From Thermoproteota archaeon (GTDB lineage: Archaea; Thermoproteota; Thermoprotei_A; Sulfolobales; Ignicoccaceae), in the NCBI GenBank assembly GCA_013154085.1, contig JAADDE010000038.1:1-63155 (forward strand): a stretch of 63,155 nt of DNA, in the 5' to 3' direction. The position numbers and the translations under genes were made by a program. Numbering within the stretch: position 1 is the first letter of the stretch; every line of letters begins with the position of its first letter. The notes beneath the pieces are model-generated. The model saw only the letters and a list, made by a program, of their open reading frames with translations, had not been told where the DNA came from and did not search any database. Positions 15,917 through 23,406 of this stretch are shown here, one piece after another.

Positions 15917-16222
15917 GTGGACTACTTCGTCCTTTCGATTATGCTAATAGCGATATATTTGATATTAGCTGTTGCCGACTACTACAGCACGCTTACTGTG
16001 CTCGCCAGCGGGAAGGGGAGGGAGGCCAACCCGCTGATGGCCCCCCTGCTGGAGATGGGCGACGCGGCGCTGATAGCGCAGCTGGTCTCCGGAGCGGCCT
16101 TTGCCGTCTTGGCGGCCCTGAGCCCGCGCGACAGCCTCGCGGGGCTGGTTGTGGTTGTTCTGCTGAAAGCTTTGGTAGTGCTCAACAACGTTATCAACGG
16201 GTACTTGGTGTGGTCCGGGTAG
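15917..16222 (+). CDS. DUF5658-like membrane protein
   Basis: A 101-residue protein with about four hydrophobic helices. The segment ADYYSTLTVLASGKGREANP between helices one and two is typical of DUF5658 proteins, whose function is unknown. GTG start at 15917 with GGGGAGG before it. The last 13 bases overlap the start of an ABC-type ATPase, suggesting that the two are translated together and possibly act together. Confidence 0.6.
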   Translation: MDYFVLSIMLIAIYLILAVADYYSTLTVLASGKGREANPLMAPLLEMGDAALIAQLVSGAAFAVLAALSPRDSLAGLVVVVLLKALVVLNNVINGYLVWSG

Positions 16223-16845
16223 CGGAGGTCAGGTTTGGGGAAAAGATCGTCGTGAAGGAGCAAGAGGTGGAGCTGGAGGAGGGGCTGAACTGCCTTTTGG
16301 GCCCCTCCGGCCTGGGGAAGAGCACGTTCCTAAGGGCCCTTCTGAAGGCCACCGGCTGGCCCTACGTGCCCCAAGAGCTGAAGTTTCCCTCGGGGAGGGT
16401 GGAGGAGCTGGCCTCCCACCTGGCGTCTCTGAACAAGTGCTGCAGGCCCCGTGAGTACTTGGAGAACTTCTCCGAACTGATCGAGGAGCTCGGAATAGGC
16501 TACGTGCTGGGGAGGAAGGTGGAGACGCTGAGCTCGGGGGAGAAGCAGAGGCTCGCGCTGGCCCTCCAGCTAGCCAGGGGGTGCGGGAGGCTCTTGGCCG
16601 ACGAGCCCACCTCCCAGCTGGACCCAAAGAGCGCCCTCCGGACGATCGAGGTGCTTAGGGAGTGGACTGAGCTCTCTGTGGTGGTGACGCACGACGTGAG
16701 CGTGATGGCGGAGTGCGACAGGTTTTACACCTTGAGGGAGGGCCTCCTCGTCCCGGCGGGCCCAGAGGAGCTGGGCCTCCCTTGGGGGTGCTTGAGGGAC
16801 TGCCTCAGACCTCCCCGACCCTCCGGTACTTCTCCCTCTCCTTGA
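16210..16845 (+). CDS. ABC-type ATPase subunit
   Basis: A 211-residue single ATPase domain. Walker A is LLGPSGLGKST (about residues 29-39), the Q-loop YVPQE, the signature LSSGEKQRLALA, Walker B RLLADEPTSQLDP and the H-loop VVTHD. The helical subdomain is short and the usual Arg/Cys insert (NKCCRPREY) is unusual. GTG start inside the preceding DUF5658-like gene. No classical permease is adjacent, so either the small membrane protein is its partner or it works with a distant one. The 3' end overlaps the convergent UbiD-like gene by 41 bases. Confidence 0.75.
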   Translation: MVRVAEVRFGEKIVVKEQEVELEEGLNCLLGPSGLGKSTFLRALLKATGWPYVPQELKFPSGRVEELASHLASLNKCCRPREYLENFSELIEELGIGYVLGRKVETLSSGEKQRLALALQLARGCGRLLADEPTSQLDPKSALRTIEVLREWTELSVVVTHDVSVMAECDRFYTLREGLLVPAGPEELGLPWGCLRDCLRPPRPSGTSPSP

Positions 16846-18052
16846 GGGGTGCCGTCGCGTCCAGCCCCATCTTCGAGGTCAGGCCGTCCTCCGAGCTGGG
16901 GTCCAGCGAGGAGCCCCTCGCGTTCCTTACCACCACCAAATCCCTATCTGCTTGGAACCTCGTCGCGACCGCCCACTCCACTTGGTGCGGATCGTCGGGG
17001 TCCACGTCGGGGTCCACCACGACCACGTGCTTGAGGGATGGGTGTCCGGCGAACGCGGCGAGTATTGCGTTCTTGGCGTCGCCGTCCACGTTCTTCTCTA
17101 TGCTGACCACCGCGTGGAGCCACATGCCCCCTCCTCTGGTGAGCCTCACCTTGTGGACCCTCGGAACGACCTTCCTCACGGAGTCCCATATGCTGGCCTC
17201 CTTGGGGTAGCCCATTAGGAACTGGTGCTCCCTCCCGCCGGGGAGGATTAGGTGGACCGGCTCCTCCCCCAAGTAGACGGCGTCCACCTCCAGAACGGGC
17301 TCCTCCCTAACCCGGTCGTACGTATGGAGGAGGTCCACGAAGGGCCCCTCCCTAACCCTCTCCGCCGTTATCCTCCCCTCTATCACCGCGCCGGCGCCCG
17401 CGGGGACCGGCAGGCCGTAGAGGGGGGTCCTTGAAACCTCCAAGCTCCCGGCCAAGCCGGCCGCGACCTCGAGCTCGAAGGTCCCGAAGGGCAGGCTCAA
17501 GGAGGCCGCGAACTCCACCTCTGTGGGGGCGCCTATTACCACAGCGACCTTGAGGTCCTCCCCCCTCTCCAGAGCCCTCTTGTACAGAGCGTAAAGGTGC
17601 CGGGGCACCATCCTCAGCGCCGCCCTCTTGGGGCCCAAGTACATCGTGCGGTGGTAGGAGGCGTTGCAGGCTCCATCGTAGCAAGCGACGTAGATCGCCG
17701 CAGTCTGGTACCTCCCGCCGTCCTCGGGGTAGAACTTGACCCAGGGCAGTACGTCCAAGCTCTCCACCTTCTCATAGCGGAAGGGGACCTCCTTCAGCTC
17801 CCCCCTCTTGGGGCTCAACAGCTTTCCGTAGGCCTCCTCGTCCCCTCCGGCCCCCAAGGCCTTCCAGACGGCCTCCCTTGTGGAGTACAGCGCGGAGAGG
17901 GCCTCCTTCCCGCTCCCCTCCACCTCGTATATTACCGGCCTCCCGAGCCTCTCGTACTTCTCTATTAAGGAGGCCACCTCGTCCGGCCTCACCCTTCCCG
18001 CCCTCTCGGCCCCGAGCGCCTCTGCGAGCTCGCTGAGCCTCACGCCCTGCAC
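16805..18052 (-). CDS. UbiD-family decarboxylase
   Basis: A 415-residue prenylated-FMN-dependent decarboxylase of the UbiD family. Visible family features are the NASYHRTMYLGPKRAALR segment, the AVVIGAPTEVEFAA strand-helix, the EGRITAERVREGPFVD segment with the catalytic Glu/Arg pair, and the C-terminal VVVDPDVDPDDPHQVEWA. In archaea, short UbiD homologues act on trans-anhydromevalonate 5-phosphate in the modified mevalonate pathway, a good candidate role here but not proven by sequence. GTG start. It is followed on the same strand after a 13-base overlap with the MobA-like gene. Confidence 0.78.
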   Translation of the reverse strand: MQGVRLSELAEALGAERAGRVRPDEVASLIEKYERLGRPVIYEVEGSGKEALSALYSTREAVWKALGAGGDEEAYGKLLSPKRGELKEVPFRYEKVESLDVLPWVKFYPEDGGRYQTAAIYVACYDGACNASYHRTMYLGPKRAALRMVPRHLYALYKRALERGEDLKVAVVIGAPTEVEFAASLSLPFGTFELEVAAGLAGSLEVSRTPLYGLPVPAGAGAVIEGRITAERVREGPFVDLLHTYDRVREEPVLEVDAVYLGEEPVHLILPGGREHQFLMGYPKEASIWDSVRKVVPRVHKVRLTRGGGMWLHAVVSIEKNVDGDAKNAILAAFAGHPSLKHVVVVDPDVDPDDPHQVEWAVATRFQADRDLVVVRNARGSSLDPSSEDGLTSKMGLDATAPLKEREKYRRVGEV

Positions 18053-18693
18053 CGGTACGCGCGCGGGACGGGCACTTTAGCGTGTCTCGCCAAGAGCTCC
18101 AAGCCCAAGGAGCGGTAGAGCTCCGGCGAGTCCCTCTCGCAAGGTCGGTCCAGCACTATTAGTGAGTAGTCCAGCTCCCCCTTCGGCTCCCTCACCCTCA
18201 AGCTCTCCGGGGTGTTCACGTGGGCCAGCTCCATCGGATCCCTCGTGAGCAGGGCAGTCCCCACCAGAACCGCCCTCTCCGCGAGCCTCACGAAGTCCGT
18301 CAGCCTCCCGCTGAAGGGCTTAAACCTCCCCGGCTCGGCCACGCTCATAATCGTGGCCTCCGGCTCCCCGCCGTGGAGCGGCACCGCTACGTCCGCGCCG
18401 AACAGCTCTCTGAAGGCCCTCAAGGCCTCCAGCGTCTCCCTCTTGAGCCACGGGTGGTCCCCCGGGGCCACCAGCCACTCCCCCGCGCCGAGCTCGGAGA
18501 CGGCGAGGGCCGGCCCCTCCCCCCGGTCGTAGACGCACTTGGAAAAGCCGTAGAGCCTGCACCTCTCCTCCGAGGTGGTGAGCCCCACGTCCGGCTTGAG
18601 GTTCAGCTTCACCCAGTCTATCACCCTCCTCCCGTCGACGAGCGCCAGCAGCTTGTCGCGCCCGAACCTCCTGCTCCTCCCCCCGGCCAGCAC
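18040..18693 (-). CDS. MobA-like nucleotidyltransferase
   Basis: A 217-residue protein starting with the NTP-transferase signature LAGGRSRRFGRDK, as in MobA (molybdenum cofactor guanylyltransferase). A second motif, VAPGDHPWL, matches the metal-binding Asp region of this fold. The C-terminal third is less conserved and contains LDYSLIVLDRP. It could make a molybdopterin or tungstopterin dinucleotide, or transfer a nucleotide to another phosphorylated compound. GTG start at 18693, the first usable start; the upstream acetyltransferase stop overlaps this region. Confidence 0.7.
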   Translation of the reverse strand: MLAGGRSRRFGRDKLLALVDGRRVIDWVKLNLKPDVGLTTSEERCRLYGFSKCVYDRGEGPALAVSELGAGEWLVAPGDHPWLKRETLEALRAFRELFGADVAVPLHGGEPEATIMSVAEPGRFKPFSGRLTDFVRLAERAVLVGTALLTRDPMELAHVNTPESLRVREPKGELDYSLIVLDRPCERDSPELYRSLGLELLARHAKVPVPRAYRCRA

Positions 18694-18695
18694 CG

Positions 18696-19214
18696 CTACG
18701 CGCGTAGCTCCCTCACCATTAGGTACGCGTCCTCCCCGTCCATATAGTAAGCCTTTATGATGCTGTACTTGCGGTACCCGTGCCTCTCGTAGAGCCTTAT
18801 GGCCCTCACGTTGGATACCCTCACCTCCAAGAAGGAGAAGTCGACCCCGTCCTCCTCCAGCCTCCGGAGGTACTCCCTCAGGAGGGAGCTCCCTATGCCC
18901 ATTCCCCAGTAGTCCTTGAGCACGCCCAAGGATAGCAGATGCGAGGCCCTCTCCCCGCGGTCCACCCTCCGGGCCAGCGAGGGGTCCGGTATAAGGAAGC
19001 TCTTCCTCGACTCTATGTGGGACATGAGGTAGCCCACGACCCTTCCGTCCAGCACTGCTACGAGGAAGTACCGCGGATTCTTCTTCAGCACGAATTCGAA
19101 GAACGAGTAGGGGTAGTTCTCCGGGAGCACCGCCCTGTTTATCATAACTACGTCCGGCAAGTCGTCCGGCTCTGCCTCCCTAACCGAGACCTCCTTAGCC
19201 TTAATTGCCGCCAC
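18696..19214 (-). CDS. rimI: GNAT N-terminal acetyltransferase (RimI/Ard1-like)
   Basis: A GNAT protein of 172 residues that would acetylate protein N-termini using acetyl-CoA. The acetyl-CoA loop is SLGVLKDYWGMGIGSSLL (Q/RxxGxG/A variant), followed by LEVRVSNVRAIRLYERHGYR, the Ard1/RimI beta-alpha signature. An open frame reaches 19274, but its first 20 residues are Arg/Thr-rich and cross the start of the divergent coaBC. I chose GTG 19214, preceded by GAGGTGG-like sequence. Members of the archaeal family act on Ser-, Ala- or Met-starting proteins. Confidence 0.83.
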   Translation of the reverse strand: MAAIKAKEVSVREAEPDDLPDVVMINRAVLPENYPYSFFEFVLKKNPRYFLVAVLDGRVVGYLMSHIESRKSFLIPDPSLARRVDRGERASHLLSLGVLKDYWGMGIGSSLLREYLRRLEEDGVDFSFLEVRVSNVRAIRLYERHGYRKYSIIKAYYMDGEDAYLMVRELRA

Positions 19215-19242
19215 CTCTGCCCACCTCCGGTCAGGGCGAACC

Positions 19243-20436
19243 GTGCACCCCGTCGAGGAGGTCCGGGGCCTCAAGTGGCGCTCCCTTGCGGGGAGGATAA
19301 TAGTTCTGGGCGTGAGCTACAGCGTCGCGCTGTACAAGGCAGTGGACGTTGCAAGGGAGCTGGTCAAGAGGGACGGGAGGGTGAGGGCGGTAATGACCGA
19401 AGAGGCTTCCAAGGTGATATCGCCGGAGGTGTTCCACTGGGCTACCGGAGAGGAGCCCGTCGCGGGCCTGACCGGAGAGACGGAGCACGTGTCGCTTGCG
19501 AAGGACGCTTCTTCGATGGTAATCGCTCCGGCCACGCTGAACGTGCTCGCGAAGCTCGCCTACGGCATCGCTGATAATCCCGTCGTCCTAACGGCGATCA
19601 ACGTTAAGGAGTACGGCAAGCCCGTGATGATATTCCCATCCATGCACGCCCCCATGCTGAGGAGCGCCCAGTACCGGAGGGCCAAGGAGGCCCTCGAGGA
19701 GGCCGGCTACCTGGTCTTCGACCCGCCCGCGGAAGGCGGGAGGGTGAGGTTTCCGGAGCCGGAGCACGTGGCGAACGTGGCCGAGGCGGTGACGCTCCGC
19801 GGGAGGGACTACGAAGGAATAAAGGCGCTCGTAACGTCCGGGCCGACCCGGGAGTACATAGACGCGATACGGTTTATCTCAAACCCCAGCTCCGGCAAAA
19901 TGGGAGCCTCGCTGGCTTGGGAGCTGTTCTCAAGGGGAGCGGAGGTCAAGGTCGTCCACGGCCCCTCGCAAGCGTCCTACCCGCCGTGGGTTGATAGGGT
20001 TCAAGTGGAGAGCACCGAGGAGATGGCTGAAGCAGTGAAGGACGGCGAGTACGACGTGGCCTTCTTAGCGGCGGCCCCGGCGGACTACAGGCCGGAGAGG
20101 AGGTTCGAGGGGAAGCTCGACTCTAACGAGGAGCTGACCTTGAGCTTGGTCCCGACCCCCAAGGTAGCCCGCAACGTGAAGGCTAGGATTAAGGTTGGCT
20201 TTACGGCGGTGGTAGGCGAGGACATAATTGATACTGCATTGGCCAAGCTGGAGAAGTACGGATTCGACATGATCGTTGCCAACAGAGTGGACCGGAAGGA
20301 CATCGGCTTTGCGTCGGACATGAATGAAGTATACATAATACACAGCGACGGGAGGGTGAAGCACGTGCCGAAGGTCCCCAAGCTCTTGGCGGCCAGGGCG
20401 ATACTCGACGAGGCCAGGGAGCTGGTTAGGGGCTGA
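19243..20436 (+). CDS. coaBC: Bifunctional CoaBC (Dfp)
   Basis: Makes 4'-phosphopantetheine from phosphopantothenate and cysteine in coenzyme A synthesis. Residues about 18-185 are the FMN-binding decarboxylase (CoaC), with the active His in VFHWATGEE, APATLNVLAKLAYGIADN and MHAPMLRS. Residues about 195-397 are the ligase (CoaB), with TSGPTREYIDAIRFISNPSS, the KMG segment, LAAAPADY and VGFTAV. GTG start; only 28 bases separate it from the divergent acetyltransferase, and a TATA-like CCTTAATTG lies inside that gene's first codons region. Confidence 0.93.
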   Translation: MHPVEEVRGLKWRSLAGRIIVLGVSYSVALYKAVDVARELVKRDGRVRAVMTEEASKVISPEVFHWATGEEPVAGLTGETEHVSLAKDASSMVIAPATLNVLAKLAYGIADNPVVLTAINVKEYGKPVMIFPSMHAPMLRSAQYRRAKEALEEAGYLVFDPPAEGGRVRFPEPEHVANVAEAVTLRGRDYEGIKALVTSGPTREYIDAIRFISNPSSGKMGASLAWELFSRGAEVKVVHGPSQASYPPWVDRVQVESTEEMAEAVKDGEYDVAFLAAAPADYRPERRFEGKLDSNEELTLSLVPTPKVARNVKARIKVGFTAVVGEDIIDTALAKLEKYGFDMIVANRVDRKDIGFASDMNEVYIIHSDGRVKHVPKVPKLLAARAILDEARELVRG

Positions 20437-20566
20437 GCCTCTCTGCCCCTACGAGCTCCCGCCGGAGGAGCCTCCCGGCCCTCCTCAAGGCGCGCGGGAG
20501 GAGCGCGCTCGGCTCCGCAACCGATGCGGAGGGGCCGTTGGAGGCGGAGGCGCGCTCTCGAACCCG

Positions 20567-20643
20567 TGGTGGGGCCGCGGGGATTTGAACCCCGGACTAC
20601 CGCCGTGTGAGGGCGGCGTCCTTCCGGGCTAGACGACGGCCCC
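20567..20643 (-). tRNA. tRNA-Val (CAC)
   Basis: Read on the minus strand, a complete cloverleaf: acceptor GGGGCCG pairs with CGGCCCC, anticodon stem CCGCC/GGCGG encloses loop CTCACAC, giving anticodon CAC, and the T loop is TTCAAAT. Discriminator A and CCA are encoded. No intron is seen. It follows tRNA-Phe after 2 bases, so the two are probably one transcript. Confidence 0.93.
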
Positions 20644-20645
20644 TC

Positions 20646-20720
20646 TGGTGCCGCCGCGGGGATTCGAACCCCGGACAACCCGGTCTTCAGCCGGGCGCTC
20701 TCCCGCTGAGCTACGGCGGC
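20646..20720 (-). tRNA. tRNA-Phe (GAA)
   Basis: Minus-strand cloverleaf with acceptor GCCGCCG/CGGCGGC, D arm GCTCAGCGGGAGAGC, anticodon stem CCCGG/CCGGG and loop CTGAAGA, giving anticodon GAA. T loop TTCGAAT. CCA is encoded after discriminator A. First of a two-tRNA unit with tRNA-Val, with a TATA box 25-34 bases upstream. Confidence 0.94.
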
Positions 20721-20744
20721 TCCGATGTCCCGAGAACTCACTTC

Positions 20745-20754
20745 CTTAATTAAA
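20745..20754 (-). promoter_or_regulatory. TATA box of the tRNA-Phe/tRNA-Val unit
   Basis: On the minus strand TTTAATTAAG lies 25-34 bases before the 5' end of tRNA-Phe, the expected distance for an archaeal TATA box. It overlaps the stop codon region of hisC, which is on the same strand. Confidence 0.65.
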
Positions 20755-21792
20755 TTTTGCGGCCAGCTCCTCGGCGGCCGCGTAGAAGGCCTCCATCTCC
20801 TCCGGCCTCCCGACGCTCACCCTCATCCACTCGTCCCCCAAGGGCACGTTCCTTACCATTATCCCCCTCTTCTTGAGCTCCGCCACAACTCCCTTGAACG
20901 CCTTTACGAGCACGAAGTTGGTGAAGCTCTCGTAGACGCTCCACCCCAAGGCGCCCAGCACGTTCTTCATTTTCTTCTTTTCCTTATTTACGTACTCTAT
21001 GTAGCTCTTCGAGTAGCTCGGGTCGGAGAGGGCCTCCAGAGCCGCCTCGACCGTGGGCGAGGGGATGTCGTAGGGCAGAGTCATCTTCGAGAGCTCCTCC
21101 ACAGCCTTCGGGTTGGATATCAAGAACCCTATCCGGAACCCGGCGAGGGCGAAGGCCTTGCTGAGGGTCCTCGTAGCGATTAGGTTGCTGTAGCTCTGGA
21201 CCTCGGGGGTCAAGCTCTTGGGGGCGAACTCTCCATAGGCCTCGTCCAAGAGGACTGAGGGAAAGCTCCTCACCAAGCGCTCGAGGTCCTCCTCGTCGAC
21301 GAGCAGAGCCCCGGTGGGGTTGTTGGGGCTGTCGAGCACCGCCATGTGAGCCCGCTCGCCGGCGAAGCCCTCTACGTCCAAGGAGAACCTCTCCCCCTCG
21401 TCGGTGAGGCTGAAGTACGAGAGCTCCGCCCCCGCGGCCCCCAAGAGCGGGGGGTAGGCTTGGAAGCTCGGGAAGGGCAGCCTAACCTTAGACCTCAGCG
21501 CGCATCCCTCGAAGGCCAGCCTCAATGCCGTGTCGGAGCCCAAGGTCGGCAGAACCCACTCCGGCCCCGGGAGGCCGTAGTACCCGGCGGCCAGCTCCCT
21601 GAGCTTCCAGACCCTCTCCGGGTCCGGGTAGAGGTTGCCCGCCTCCGCGGCCCTCATAGCGGCCTCCACGACCCTCTTCGGAGGGGGGAAGGGGTTCTCG
21701 TTCATGTGGAGCCTCGCCACAACCCTCCCGGGCCTCTCCGGGAGCTTGTACACCTTGAGCTTCGAGAGCCAAGGCCTTTTCAAGCAGTCCAT
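20746..21792 (-). CDS. hisC: Histidinol-phosphate aminotransferase
   Basis: A 348-residue PLP-dependent class I/II aminotransferase. It has the HisC N-terminal LHMNENPFPPP, the NLYPDPER segment, SPNNPTGALL, DEAYGEF and the PLP-lysine motif RTLSKAFALAGFRIGFL. It would convert imidazole-acetol phosphate to histidinol phosphate; a broader aromatic or aspartate-type activity cannot be excluded. ATG at 21792 gives a normal family start (MDCLKRPWLSKLKVY). A longer open frame to 21951 runs into the divergent riboflavin synthase and was rejected. No other his genes are adjacent. Confidence 0.85.
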   Translation of the reverse strand: MDCLKRPWLSKLKVYKLPERPGRVVARLHMNENPFPPPKRVVEAAMRAAEAGNLYPDPERVWKLRELAAGYYGLPGPEWVLPTLGSDTALRLAFEGCALRSKVRLPFPSFQAYPPLLGAAGAELSYFSLTDEGERFSLDVEGFAGERAHMAVLDSPNNPTGALLVDEEDLERLVRSFPSVLLDEAYGEFAPKSLTPEVQSYSNLIATRTLSKAFALAGFRIGFLISNPKAVEELSKMTLPYDIPSPTVEAALEALSDPSYSKSYIEYVNKEKKKMKNVLGALGWSVYESFTNFVLVKAFKGVVAELKKRGIMVRNVPLGDEWMRVSVGRPEEMEAFYAAAEELAAKFN

Positions 21793-21820
21793 CGTATCAT
21801 CCGGCCCCGTGAGGCGCGGG

Positions 21821-21830
21821 AATAAAATAA
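21821..21830. promoter_or_regulatory. Shared bidirectional TATA box, hisC/ribC
   Basis: AATAAAATAA is the only A+T-rich stretch in the 64 bases between two divergent genes. It lies about 27-36 bases before GTG 21857 (ribC, +) and 29-38 bases before ATG 21792 (hisC, -), so it is well placed to serve both. Both mRNAs would be nearly leaderless. Confidence 0.5.
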
Positions 21831-21856
21831 GGCATCCGCGCGTCCCGGGGGAGCGC

Positions 21857-22318
21857 GTGGTCTGCGTAGGCGTCGTGGACACCACCTTCGCCCGCGTGGA
21901 CATGGCGAAGCATGCGATTGAGGTGCTGAGGAAGAGGGTCCCGGCCCTCAAGGTTAAGCGCTACACCGTGCCGGGGATAAAGGACATAGCTGTGGCGGCG
22001 AAGAGGTTGCTCGACGAGGGGTGCGAGGCGGTCCTAGCTCTAGGCTGGGTGGGGCCCACCCAGACCGACAAGTACTCCTACTTGGCCTACAGCATAGCCC
22101 TCCAGAACCTTCAAATAACCTACGGGAAGCACATAATCGACGTAACAGTCCACGAGGATGAGGCGGAAGATCCCAAGAAGCTCAAGGAGGTGGCGGTGGA
22201 GAGGGCCAAGGAGCACGCGCTGAACCTAGCCCTCCTCCTCACCAGAGGCCCCGAGGCCCTCACCCCCCTCGCCGGCACCGGGCAGAGGCAAGGATGGCCC
22301 GACGCGGGCCCCCTCTAG
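21857..22318 (+). CDS. ribC: Archaeal riboflavin synthase
   Basis: Forms riboflavin from two 6,7-dimethyl-8-ribityllumazine molecules. The 153 residues match the archaeal pentameric enzyme, related to lumazine synthase rather than bacterial RibE: VGVVDTTFARVDMAKHAI at the N-terminus, KRYTVPGIKDIAVAAKRL, LALGWVGPTQTDK, and NLQITYGKHIIDVTVHEDEA. GTG start 21857; longer frames upstream read through hisC. Riboflavin kinase occurs 7 kb away, so the window holds two flavin steps. The last 93 bases overlap the convergent THUMP-SPOUT gene. Confidence 0.9.
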   Translation: MVCVGVVDTTFARVDMAKHAIEVLRKRVPALKVKRYTVPGIKDIAVAAKRLLDEGCEAVLALGWVGPTQTDKYSYLAYSIALQNLQITYGKHIIDVTVHEDEAEDPKKLKEVAVERAKEHALNLALLLTRGPEALTPLAGTGQRQGWPDAGPL

Positions 22319-23335
22319 GTAGGCCAGAGCCACGGCCTCCAGCGCCGCGGCCAGAGCCGTTTCCGTGGACAGCACCAGCCCCGGGGCGACGTCGACCACG
22401 AAGTCCGCGAAGCGGTATAAGCCCATGGGCACCCCCTTCCTCGAGCCCAGCACGAGCGTGACCCTCTTGGCCTTTGCCAAGGCCTCCCCCAGCTCCTTTG
22501 AGACCCTCTCGAAGCTCTGGCCCTCCGGCTCGAACACCACCACAACTTCCTTCTTGCCCTTTGAAGCAACCACGTGATACATATCGAAAACTTTAATTTC
22601 CACAATTTTTCCCTCTCCCTCGGCCTTGACCCTCTGGAGGTGCCTCGACCTGGCTCCTTCCTCGAGCCCCTCTATGAACGAGGCCAAGGACCTCGCGTCC
22701 GTCGGCTCTACGAGGCCGACTACGTACTCCCCAACGCCGTAGCTCTGGACCACCCTCCCCACCCTCCTCCCCAGCTCCCTCGCCGCCTTGGGAGGGCCGG
22801 TGTAGGGCTCTTGGACCACCCGGATCTTGGAGAACAGCGCGGAGACCTGCTTCTTGCCCTTCAGCTTCTTCCTGCCCGCGTAGTCCGGCTCCACCAGAGC
22901 GACGTAGGCCTCGGGACCCACTATCTCGACGGCCAGCACCACCTCCGGCTCCGTGAGGTCCACCTTCGCCTCCGCTGCCTCCAAGACTGCCGAGCCCAGC
23001 TCGGCGTTGAGCTGGACGGACGTGAACGGGTGGGAGCCCCTCCTAACGGTTCTGACGGCGAACCTCCTCCCCTTGATTCTTTCGGCAAGCTCCTTGGCAA
23101 CCTTCCTCAGCTCCTCCAAGTCGGCCCTCACGCACTTCTCGGCCTTCATTGCTCTTATCACCTCCGGCATCTCGAGGAGCTTCCGGTAGGCCTCCTCGAA
23201 GTCCCTGCAGTTCTTCAAGAGCACCAAGCCCTTGAAGCCGCCCGGCGCCGCCACGACCTCGCACGGCACGTCCAAGCTGTTGGCTACGTACTTTTCCATG
23301 CCTAATTCGGTCTTTGCTATAATTGCGCACGTCAC
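22226..23335 (-). CDS. THUMP-SPOUT RNA-modification protein
   Basis: A 369-residue protein with a THUMP RNA-binding domain (about residues 60-170, including VRTVRRGSHPFTSVQLNAEL) followed by a SPOUT-like knot domain (about 270-345) containing VLGSRKGVPMGLYRFADFVV and LSTETALAAALEA. This suggests a tRNA or rRNA methyltransferase using S-adenosylmethionine, but the target is unknown to me. The last 25 residues are Gly/Glu-rich and overlap the ribC 3' end. GTG start at 23335, divergent from the peptide transporter. Confidence 0.72.
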   Translation of the reverse strand: MTCAIIAKTELGMEKYVANSLDVPCEVVAAPGGFKGLVLLKNCRDFEEAYRKLLEMPEVIRAMKAEKCVRADLEELRKVAKELAERIKGRRFAVRTVRRGSHPFTSVQLNAELGSAVLEAAEAKVDLTEPEVVLAVEIVGPEAYVALVEPDYAGRKKLKGKKQVSALFSKIRVVQEPYTGPPKAARELGRRVGRVVQSYGVGEYVVGLVEPTDARSLASFIEGLEEGARSRHLQRVKAEGEGKIVEIKVFDMYHVVASKGKKEVVVVFEPEGQSFERVSKELGEALAKAKRVTLVLGSRKGVPMGLYRFADFVVDVAPGLVLSTETALAAALEAVALAYLEGARVGPSLPLPGAGEGGEGLGASGEEEG

Positions 23336-23342
23336 TGCGCCT

Positions 23343-23387
23343 CCCCCCTCATGAAGGGGGGTAGAGAAATTAGTGAGCGCTCCTCAC
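23343..23387. promoter_or_regulatory. Two hairpins around a shared promoter (THUMP-SPOUT/dpp)
   Basis: CCCCCC-tcatgaa-GGGGGG (23343-23361) and GTGAG-cgctc-CTCAC (23373-23387) flank an A+T-rich AGAAATTAG (about 23364-23372). The A+T box lies at TATA distance from both the GTG at 23335 (-) and the TTG at 23407 (+). The repeats could be operators or transcript hairpins. A terminator role is unlikely because both genes run away from this site. Confidence 0.45.
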
Positions 23388-23406
23388 CCCACGCCGGGCC
23401 CGACGC

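Noticed and set aside
21793-21951. N-terminal extension of hisC
   Set aside because: The extra residues are antisense to ribC, not conserved in aminotransferases, and cross the shared promoter.
23343-23361. Hairpin as a transcription terminator
   Set aside because: It lies between two divergent starts, and no T run follows on either strand.
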